Shown here piece by piece: positions 8,147 to 14,151 of a stretch of DNA of 14,151 nt. Numbering within the stretch: position 1 is the stretch's first letter; the number at the start of each line of letters is the position of its first letter. The position numbers were made by a program, and so were the translations under genes. This stretch comes from Gammaproteobacteria bacterium. Its GTDB lineage: Bacteria; Gemmatimonadota; Gemmatimonadetes; Longimicrobiales; Gaopeijiaceae. The notes beneath the pieces are model-generated. The model worked only from the letters and a program-made list of their open reading frames with translations, had not been told where the DNA came from and searched no databases. The DNA is taken from contig JAHEKL010000041.1 in NCBI GenBank assembly GCA_024638345.1, positions 1 through 14,151 on the forward strand. Direction: 5' to 3'.

Positions 8147-9349
8147 ATGCCGACCTTCACGTATAGCGCAAGACCCGCCACCGGAGGTGATCTCCGCACG
8201 GGTGAGGTAGAGCTGAAGTCCAAGGACGATGTTGTCTCCTACCTCCACCGGCAGAAGCTGATTCCGGTCGCAGTCAAGGAAAAGCAGAAAGAATTCTCCT
8301 TCTCCTTCGGTTCCGGTGTGAAGACCCGCGACATCGTCATCTTCACACGTCAGTTCGCCACCATGATCAATGCGGGTCTTCCGCTCGTCCAGAGTCTGGA
8401 TATCCTGGCGGAGCAGACGGAGAACGAGAAGCTGAGGAATGTGATCAAAGACGTGCTGCACGACGTGGAGTCTGGGAATACGCTCGCCGACGCTCTCGAC
8501 AATCACGCGGAGGTGTTCACGAAGCTGTTCGTGAACATGGTGGCTGCGGGGGAGGCGGGCGGGATCCTGGACATCATTCTGCTGCGGCTGGCAGTCTTCC
8601 TCGAGAAGAACGACGCGCTGATCCGTAAGATCAAGGGCGCGATGATCTACCCGGTGGTGATCATGGGGGTGGCTCTGATCGCGGTTGTGGTGCTCCTGAT
8701 CTTCGTGATCCCGACGTTCCAGGAGATGTTCGCCGCTTCGGGTGTTCCGCTGCCCTTGCCCACTCAGTTCGTGATCTCGCTCTCGGAGGGCCTCCAGGCC
8801 TACTGGTGGGCCGTGGGGGGCGCATTGGTCGGTCTGGGCTTCCTGCTCCGACAGTACTACCGGAGTGACGCGGGGGAGCTCGCCATCGACAAGGTCGTGC
8901 TCGCGCTGCCGGTACTCGGAAACGTTCAGCGAAAAGCGGCTGTCGCCAGATTTACACGCACGTTGGGGACGCTGGTCTCTTCGGGCGTGTCGATTCTGGA
9001 GGGACTCGAGATCACCGCCAAGACGGCGGGGAATCGGGTGATTCACGACGCAGTGATGGGCTCCCGGAAGTCCATCGCCGGAGGCGAAACCATCTCGGGG
9101 CCATTGAAGGAGTCCGGTGTGTTTCCCCCGATGGTCGTCCAGATGATCAACGTCGGGGAACAGACCGGGGGCCTCGACGAGATGCTGACCAAGATCGCCG
9201 ACTTCTACGACGACGAGGTGGACGCGGCCGTCAGCGCACTGCTCTCGGCTCTCGAGCCGATCATGATCGTGGTGCTGGGCGTCGTCGTCGGGGGCATGAT
9301 CGTGGCCATGTACCTCCCCATCTTCGACATGATCGGAGCGGTGCAGTAG
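8147..9349 (+). CDS. pilC: Type IV pilus inner-membrane platform protein PilC (GspF family)
   Basis: A 400-residue polytopic membrane protein on which PilB and PilT act to add or remove pilin subunits. The N-terminus (MPTFTYSAR) is typical of the family. Two GspF cytoplasmic helical domains cover about 60-170 and 265-370. The first begins with FTRQFATMINAGLPLVQSLD and the second with FTRTLGTLVSSGVSILEGL. Hydrophobic helices lie near 169-191, 218-238 and 371-392, the usual three. A GAG-type motif (AAGEAGG) in the first domain and the NVGEQTGGLDEML segment in the second are conserved in PilC. A TGAGGA ribosome binding site sits only 3 bases from the ATG. This is the last pilus gene in view. Confidence 0.94.
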   Translation: MPTFTYSARPATGGDLRTGEVELKSKDDVVSYLHRQKLIPVAVKEKQKEFSFSFGSGVKTRDIVIFTRQFATMINAGLPLVQSLDILAEQTENEKLRNVIKDVLHDVESGNTLADALDNHAEVFTKLFVNMVAAGEAGGILDIILLRLAVFLEKNDALIRKIKGAMIYPVVIMGVALIAVVVLLIFVIPTFQEMFAASGVPLPLPTQFVISLSEGLQAYWWAVGGALVGLGFLLRQYYRSDAGELAIDKVVLALPVLGNVQRKAAVARFTRTLGTLVSSGVSILEGLEITAKTAGNRVIHDAVMGSRKSIAGGETISGPLKESGVFPPMVVQMINVGEQTGGLDEMLTKIADFYDDEVDAAVSALLSALEPIMIVVLGVVVGGMIVAMYLPIFDMIGAVQ

Positions 9350-9563
9350 CAGGCCACGGCCACCCCAACGATCGCCCCCCTATATCATCGGGCCGGACTC
9401 GCGGCGCGCTCGGCATGCACGTGGCCGCGTCCGTCTTGCCAGGGCATTCCTCCACGGGTAGGCTGAAGCATCGATGTCCCCGAACGAAGCCGCGAAGGTA
9501 CCGGCTCCGTTCAGTGTGCCGGTAGATCCGGCGGCGGACGAACCTCTCTGCCGGAGACGAGCC
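9350..9563 (+). promoter_or_regulatory. Intergenic region between pilC and the gamma-glutamyltransferase gene
   Basis: This 214-base gap is the longest in the window and separates two unrelated functions. A TATATCAT patch at 9381-9388 is the only AT-rich element and could be a -10 box for the downstream gene, but no convincing -35 box lies 17 bases upstream. I see no hairpin followed by a T-run that would serve as a terminator for the pil operon. An in-frame ATG at 9474 could extend the next protein by 30 residues; the signal peptide and ribosome binding site favour 9564 instead. Confidence 0.25.
9553..9557 (+). promoter_or_regulatory. Ribosome binding site deciding the start of the gamma-glutamyltransferase
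   Basis: GGAGA ends 6 bases before ATG 9564. From this ATG the protein begins directly with a signal peptide, whereas the in-frame ATG at 9474 would bury it behind about 30 polar residues and has only a weak purine stretch upstream. Confidence 0.55.
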
Positions 9564-11246
9564 ATGCGTGGCGCAAGCCCTGCGGTTCTGATGTTCCTGC
9601 TCGGCCTATCTCCCATGACGCTCTCGGCTCAGCAACCGACACTCAGCCCGGCGACGAACTCGGGACGTTCGACCGTATACGCGCCGAGCGCCATCCTCGC
9701 GACGAGTCAGCCTCTCGCCACGAGTGCGGGTCTGGAGATCATGCGGCAGGGGGGGAATGCGATCGATGCGGCGGTGGCGGCGGCGGCGGTGTTGAACCTC
9801 ACCGAGCCTCACATGACCGGGATAGGCGGCGACATGTTCGCCATCGTGTGGTCGGAGGAGGAGCAGCGTTTGATCGGTATGAACTCCGCCGGTCAGGCAG
9901 GTTCGCTGATGACTCGGGACGAGCTCATTCGCCGCGGCCATGACGACGTTCCCGGCAGTGGCCCGGAGTCCGTGACCGTCCCCGGCGCCCTGGCGGGTTG
10001 GGCTGCCCTGCTGGAGCGTTTCGGGAACTTGAGACTCGCGGATGTACTCGAGCCGGCCATCCGACTCGCGGAGGAAGGATTCCCCGTGTCCCCCATCATC
10101 GCGCGGGACTGGGCCGGTCAGGTCGAGAAGCTCTCGATGGATCGTGGAGCGACGGGGACCTATCTGATCGACGGCGCGCGTGCACCGAAGGCGGGTGAGT
10201 GGTTCCAGAATCCGGAGCTCGCCTCCACGTTTCGGCAGATCGCCAATCACGGAATATCGGTCTTCTACGAGGGACCGCTCGGGCGCCAGCTCGTAGAAGG
10301 CTTGCGAGATCTCGGCGGCTTCCTGACCTACGAGGATCTCACGAAGGTGAGAGTGGAGTGGGTCGATCCCGTGGGTGTCGAGTACGGCGGGTACAAGCTC
10401 TACGAGCTGCCTCCGCCAGGCCAAGGGATCGCGGCTCTCCAGATGCTTCGCCTGTTGGAGGGGATCGACCTGGAGGCGATGGGTCACAACTCGGCCCAGT
10501 ATCTCCACCACCTCATCGAGGCGAAGAAGATCGCGTACGCGGATCTCGCTGGACATATCGGGGACCCCGAGTACATGCGCATCTCGGTCGAGGATCTGTT
10601 GACCGACGAGTACATCGAGGCGCGGCGTTCTCTGTTCGACCCCAATACGGCTGCGGAGCGCGTCGAGCCCGGAGAGGCCTTCACCGAGAGCGAGACGATC
10701 TATCTCGCCGCTGCCGATGCCGACGGTAACATGGTCTCGTTCATCAACAGCGTCTTCGGATACTTCGGCTCGGGTGTGAGCATCCCCGGCACCGGGTTCA
10801 TACTACAGAACCGAGGAGCCGGGTTCACGTTGGAAGAGGGTCACCCGAACACCGTCGCACCGGGCAAGCGGCCCTTCCACACCCTGGTCCCGGCCTTCGC
10901 CACGCGCATCACCTCTCGAGGGGAAGAGCCCTGGATGGCGTTCGGCGTCATGGGTGGCGGGATGCAGCCGCAGGGCCACGTGCAGGTGCTCCTCAATCAG
11001 ATCGTCTTCGGCATGGACCCGCAGGAAGCCAATGACGCGGCGCGCTTCCAGCACAGCCGGGACCGGCGTGTTTCGTTCGAGGCTCCGATCTCGAGTGAGG
11101 TCCTCCGAGCTCTCGCGTCGATGGGTCACGAGGTTGCCCAGGAGCGGAGCTACGCTTTCGGGGGATCTCAGATGGTGGTGAAGCTTCCCAGGGGCTGGGC
11201 CGCCTCGTCCGACGTTCGAAAGGACGGACACGCAGCCGGATTCTAG
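9564..11246 (+). CDS. Exported gamma-glutamyltransferase-family Ntn hydrolase
   Basis: Read from ATG 9564 this is a 560-residue precursor. Residues 1-22 form a signal peptide (Arg near the start, hydrophobic LMFLLGLSPM core, LSA-Q cleavage site), so it should act in the periplasm. Family members cleave themselves and use the new N-terminal Thr to transfer or hydrolyse gamma-glutamyl groups from glutathione or related amides. Conserved blocks: GGNAIDAAVA at 63-72, GIGGD at 86-90, and MGGGMQPQGH from 463. The expected nucleophile is Thr378 in SETIYLAAAD, which would leave a small subunit of about 183 residues. This resembles the DTVY context of the YwrD/cephalosporin-acylase-like branch rather than the TTHxS of E. 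coli Ggt, so the substrate is uncertain. The QHNDH-linked flavoprotein gene starts 70 bases downstream with no obvious terminator between. Confidence 0.85.
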   Translation: MRGASPAVLMFLLGLSPMTLSAQQPTLSPATNSGRSTVYAPSAILATSQPLATSAGLEIMRQGGNAIDAAVAAAAVLNLTEPHMTGIGGDMFAIVWSEEEQRLIGMNSAGQAGSLMTRDELIRRGHDDVPGSGPESVTVPGALAGWAALLERFGNLRLADVLEPAIRLAEEGFPVSPIIARDWAGQVEKLSMDRGATGTYLIDGARAPKAGEWFQNPELASTFRQIANHGISVFYEGPLGRQLVEGLRDLGGFLTYEDLTKVRVEWVDPVGVEYGGYKLYELPPPGQGIAALQMLRLLEGIDLEAMGHNSAQYLHHLIEAKKIAYADLAGHIGDPEYMRISVEDLLTDEYIEARRSLFDPNTAAERVEPGEAFTESETIYLAAADADGNMVSFINSVFGYFGSGVSIPGTGFILQNRGAGFTLEEGHPNTVAPGKRPFHTLVPAFATRITSRGEEPWMAFGVMGGGMQPQGHVQVLLNQIVFGMDPQEANDAARFQHSRDRRVSFEAPISSEVLRALASMGHEVAQERSYAFGGSQMVVKLPRGWAASSDVRKDGHAAGF

Positions 11247-11316
11247 CCCCCCGAACCGCCAGGGATCGAAACGGAAACCGATCGGGCGGACGTACCTGTC
11301 GTCGCGCGAGGGCCCC

Positions 11317-12981
11317 TTGAGTCTTGGAACCGATACGTCCCGGTCCCCCGACGTCGTGGTCGTCGGCGGAGGCCCGGCGGGTGCGGCTGCGGCCCGATCC
11401 CTGGCTCTACTCGGTCACGACGTTCGCCTGCTCACCTGTCAGACTCGAGCGTCACGAGACCTCGCGGAGTCGATTCCTCCCAGCTGTGGAAAGCTGTTCC
11501 AGGCGCTCGGCGTGAAGAGCGCGGTGGAAGGCGCAGGATTCCTTCCCAGCCCCGGCAACGCGGTCGCATGGGGTGATCGCCCGCTTGCGACGGTTCCGTT
11601 TCCCGACGGTACCGGGTGGCAGGTACGGCGGGGCCAGCTGTCCCGCGTGCTATTGCAGCTGGCTGGTGCGGCGGGGGCTCATGTGGTGGAGGACGCAACC
11701 GTCGTTGAGGTCGGTCCCCCAGGGGCGCCGAGCGAAGACGGGGGCGTCCAGGTGATCTTCCATCGGGCCGGTGATCGGCTGGGCTCGGCCGGGGGATACC
11801 GCTCATTACAAACTCCATTCGTCCTGGACTGCTCTGGTAGAGCGGGTGTCCTTGCGTCGCGCTTTCGCGTCAAGGAGGACCGGCCAACGACCATCGCCCT
11901 CGTCGGAATCTGGTCTGATCTCCCCGACTCGGGCCTCCATTCGGAAGGGCACACCCTGGTCGAGAGCTACGAGAACGGGTGGCTGTGGGCGATACCCGTC
12001 GACCGGGAGGATCGATACGTCACCCTGATGGTGGATCCGGAGCTCACTCCTCTCGAGAGAGGCGAGGGTCCGGAGGCCGTGTACCTCTCCGAGCTGTCCA
12101 AGACTCGGCACGCGGCTCAAATGACGTCCAGGGGACGTTTCCGAGGCGAGGTCTCCGTGTGGGGGGCGACCCCGTACCAGGTCAGTCGATTCAGCGGCCC
12201 CGGCTACCTGTTGGTCGGAGACGCCGCGGCCTTCATCGACCCACTTTCCTCCTTCGGGGTCAAGCGGGCCTTGGCTTCGGGGTGGCTGGCCTCGATCGTG
12301 GCCCACACTGTGATCTCGGATCCCACCCGGGAGGTCATCGCGCGGCAATTGTTCGAGGAACGGGAGCGCGAGACCGTCGAAAGCTTTCAAGATCAGGCGG
12401 CCGAGTTCTACCGCCTCGGGGCGGATGCCCACGATCACGAGTTCTGGTCCAAGCGCGCCGTGCGCCCCGACATCCAGCAAGAAGAATCCGAAGCTCGAAG
12501 CGGAGAAAGCCGGGGGCCCTTTGACGACCGGGCTTTGGAGGATGCATTCTCTTCGGGGGCTCCCGAGGTCTCGCGGCTCCGGGAGGATCGCAGGGTCCGT
12601 GAGGCGTTCGAGAAGCTGCGAAGCGCTGAGCAGATCGATCTCAGACCGCGCCGTGTGCTGGAGTGGACTCAAGCTCCCGGGATCGAGGGGAACGAGGTCG
12701 TTCTCGAGCCGAGGCTGGCGACGCCTTCGTTTCCGAAGGGGCTTCGATTCCTTCGCGACGTCGACGTGGTCCGCATGATGGGCCTGCTGGAGGGTCTTCG
12801 AGCCTCCGATCCCAGCCGCACCTGGGGCGTTCCCGATCTTCACGAGGCGTACGGAAGGGGCGGTAATCCCGTACCTCTCGCCGACTTCATCGGGGCCCTG
12901 TCCGTCCTGCTGGCGGAGGAAGTCCTGACCAATGCGGCGTCTGAGCGGGGAACGTCGCCAATCGAATCCACGAGCGGATGA
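11317..12981 (+). CDS. qhpG: QhpG-like FAD-dependent monooxygenase for tryptophylquinone cofactor maturation (halogenase-like fold)
   Basis: A 554-residue flavoprotein. The Rossmann FAD motif GGGPAG is at 17-22 after a VVVV strand; an AESIPPS loop follows at 50-56; WLWAIP at 222-227 matches the WxWxIP signature of flavin-dependent halogenases; VGDAAAFIDPLSSFG at 300-314 is the second FAD-contact block. QhpG is the flavin monooxygenase that hydroxylates the precursor tryptophan of the QHNDH gamma subunit (QhpC) so that CTQ can form. I assign that role mainly because the next gene, 13 bases away, encodes the QHNDH alpha subunit. There is no signal peptide, consistent with acting on the cytoplasmic precursor. 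Residues beyond about 385 are an acidic, Arg-rich linker plus a compact helical tail. The TTG start at 11317 is needed to keep the first beta-strand; GAGGG 4 bases upstream is a short-spaced ribosome binding site. A halogenase or another hydroxylase is the alternative. Confidence 0.72.
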   Translation: MSLGTDTSRSPDVVVVGGGPAGAAAARSLALLGHDVRLLTCQTRASRDLAESIPPSCGKLFQALGVKSAVEGAGFLPSPGNAVAWGDRPLATVPFPDGTGWQVRRGQLSRVLLQLAGAAGAHVVEDATVVEVGPPGAPSEDGGVQVIFHRAGDRLGSAGGYRSLQTPFVLDCSGRAGVLASRFRVKEDRPTTIALVGIWSDLPDSGLHSEGHTLVESYENGWLWAIPVDREDRYVTLMVDPELTPLERGEGPEAVYLSELSKTRHAAQMTSRGRFRGEVSVWGATPYQVSRFSGPGYLLVGDAAAFIDPLSSFGVKRALASGWLASIVAHTVISDPTREVIARQLFEERERETVESFQDQAAEFYRLGADAHDHEFWSKRAVRPDIQQEESEARSGESRGPFDDRALEDAFSSGAPEVSRLREDRRVREAFEKLRSAEQIDLRPRRVLEWTQAPGIEGNEVVLEPRLATPSFPKGLRFLRDVDVVRMMGLLEGLRASDPSRTWGVPDLHEAYGRGGNPVPLADFIGALSVLLAEEVLTNAASERGTSPIESTSG

Positions 12982-12994
12982 GGACGAGCAACGG

Positions 12995-14151
12995 ATGAGA
13001 ACACGGCTCCCGGGACCACGAATCACGACTCTTTGCGTGACGTGCCTGACACTGTGGCCCGTTGGACCCGCGGTCGCTGCCCCTTTGGCACAAGCGGCCG
13101 AGGTTTCCTCTCAGCAAGTCGGAATCCCGGTGACGAGTTCAGAAGTGATCGACCATTGTGGCTCGTGTCACCGAATCGACGAGACCGGTCGTATGGGACG
13201 GATTTCGTACATGCGCAAGACGCCGGAGGGATGGCAGAGATCCCTCCTGCGCATGGTGTCTCTGCAAGGTGTCCAGATCGATCCGGAGGTCGCGCGCTCG
13301 ATCGTCCGATATCTGTCGAACGAGCATGGACTGGCACCGGAGGAACTGCGTCTCGCCCACTGGGAAGTCGAGAGACGAATCGTCCCCAACGAGGCCCCGA
13401 ACGAGATCGTTCGAGAGACGTGTACCGCTTGTCACTCCGTGGGCCGGATCTTGACCCAACGACGCACGGACGAGGAGTGGAGGCTGCTGACCGAGACCCA
13501 TCGGGCCTACTATCCCCTGATCGACAACCAGGCGTACCGGAGCAGCGGGGGCACTCCGGACGATCCCTACCCGGTCGTGGAAGCGCTCGAGTATCTCGCC
13601 CAGGCGCTTCCACTCGCGAGCTCCGATTGGACGCAGTGGTCCGCGAGCTCGCGCCCGCCGAGGCTGGAGGGAACCTGGGCTCTCAGTGGATGGGAGGTCG
13701 GTCGCGGACCGGTGTACGGCACACTGGAGATCCAGTCCGCGGGTGACGGCGCCGAGTTTGCGACCCGCGCGGCGTATGCCTACGCGCGCGACGGAGCGAC
13801 GGTCGCGCGTGAGGGGGAGGTTCTCGTGTACACGAACTTCCAGTGGCGGGGAAGCTCTCGGAGCGCCAGTGACTCCGACACGGCGCGCTCGGGGGCCGAC
13901 GGACAGCTTCGCGAGGTGATGTTCATCGAGCCCGGTTGGCGCGAGGTCCACGGTCGCTGGTATACCGGCGCGTACGACGAGCTGGGTCTGGAAGTGAGGC
14001 TCGACCGGGTCGGTTCGGATCCGCTTCTGTCCGGGACCTACCCGGAAGCCCTTCGAACGGGAGGCGAGCCGGTGGACCTCTTGGTCTATGGGGCGAATCT
14101 GCCGTCCGATGTGGGTGCGGCCGACCTGGATCTGGGTCCCGGCGTTCAGGT
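12995..14151 (+). CDS. qhpA: Quinohemoprotein amine dehydrogenase alpha subunit (diheme cytochrome c), 3' end outside window
   Basis: Translation from ATG 12995, with GAGGA 10 bases upstream, gives 385 residues before the window ends. Residues 1-35 form a signal peptide with cleavage likely after AVA or AQA, placing the protein in the periplasm. Two heme c sites are visible, CGSCH at 55-59 and CTACH at 143-147, within the diheme domain (about 45-210). A beta-rich domain II begins near 225 (LEGTW...YGTLEI). A domain III begins near 345, with the AADLDLGPGVQ pattern shared with known QHNDH alpha subunits. QHNDH oxidises primary amines to aldehydes using the CTQ cofactor of its gamma subunit; the alpha-subunit hemes pass electrons to a soluble cytochrome or cupredoxin. 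The mature subunit in Paracoccus is roughly 490 residues, so about a quarter is missing. It follows qhpG by 13 bases, so the two are almost surely co-transcribed. Confidence 0.83.
   Translation, partial: MRTRLPGPRITTLCVTCLTLWPVGPAVAAPLAQAAEVSSQQVGIPVTSSEVIDHCGSCHRIDETGRMGRISYMRKTPEGWQRSLLRMVSLQGVQIDPEVARSIVRYLSNEHGLAPEELRLAHWEVERRIVPNEAPNEIVRETCTACHSVGRILTQRRTDEEWRLLTETHRAYYPLIDNQAYRSSGGTPDDPYPVVEALEYLAQALPLASSDWTQWSASSRPPRLEGTWALSGWEVGRGPVYGTLEIQSAGDGAEFATRAAYAYARDGATVAREGEVLVYTNFQWRGSSRSASDSDTARSGADGQLREVMFIEPGWREVHGRWYTGAYDELGLEVRLDRVGSDPLLSGTYPEALRTGGEPVDLLVYGANLPSDVGAADLDLGPGVQ

Noticed and set aside
8003..9046. A 347-codon open frame on the - strand opposite pilC
   Set aside because: Its product is rich in His, Arg, Asp and Gln without domain pattern, and it lies opposite the well-conserved pilC.
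9768..9791. A GCG/GTG trinucleotide run that looks like a microsatellite
   Set aside because: It encodes the alanine-rich AAVAAAAV helix conserved in this enzyme family, so it follows from protein constraint plus GC-rich codon use.
9606..10556. A 316-codon open frame on the - strand opposite the gamma-glutamyltransferase
   Set aside because: Arg-rich, no motif, antisense to conserved catalytic blocks.
11806..13026. A 406-codon open frame on the - strand opposite the QhpG-like gene
   Set aside because: It is fully antisense to a protein with clear FAD motifs, shows no recognisable domain, and is typical of high-GC antisense frames.
13033..13746. A 237-codon open frame on the + strand near the right end, and a 270-codon frame on the - strand at 13139-13951
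   Set aside because: The frame starting at ATG 12995 contains a signal peptide, two CxxCH heme sites and QHNDH alpha-subunit domains over the same bases; the other frames are Arg/Ser/Pro-rich shadows.

Overview
The window is a high-GC, gene-dense bacterial segment with every supported gene on the + strand. A SprA/Sov-type giant outer-membrane translocon gene points to the Fibrobacterota-Chlorobiota-Bacteroidota (FCB) group. Together with the high GC, the type IV pilus motor genes and frequent TTG starts, this makes a Gemmatimonadota-like bacterium the best guess. That assignment is inference; no rRNA or other taxonomic marker is present.

Left block (1-5100): the C-terminal 1460 residues of a SprA/Sov-family protein, cut by the window start, followed by a small membrane-anchored ComEA-like protein with two helix-hairpin-helix DNA-binding repeats. 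Middle block (5221-9349): a pilB-pilT-pilC cassette, giving the extension ATPase, the retraction ATPase and the inner-membrane platform of a type IV pilus. With the ComEA-like protein it could supply the motor and the DNA-binding part of a natural-transformation machine. Pilins, pilMNOPQ and the prepilin peptidase are not in the window.

Right block (9564-14151): an exported gamma-glutamyltransferase-family Ntn hydrolase, then a flavin-dependent, halogenase-like monooxygenase, then the 5' part of a diheme cytochrome c gene. The last one I recognise as the alpha subunit of quinohemoprotein amine dehydrogenase (QHNDH, qhpA/peaA), and its frame runs off the window end. The flavoprotein just upstream is best read as QhpG, the monooxygenase that hydroxylates the tryptophan of the gamma subunit during cysteine tryptophylquinone (CTQ) maturation. 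I infer that an amine-oxidation locus begins here, with qhpD (radical SAM), qhpC (gamma), qhpB (beta) and a processing protease expected beyond base 14151. The gamma-glutamyltransferase may belong to the same unit and release amines from gamma-glutamyl conjugates in the periplasm, but that link rests on position alone.

No tRNA, rRNA, CRISPR array, insertion sequence or phage gene was seen. No gene-free stretch exceeds 300 bases; the longest are about 214 bases (9350-9563) and 120 bases (5101-5220).
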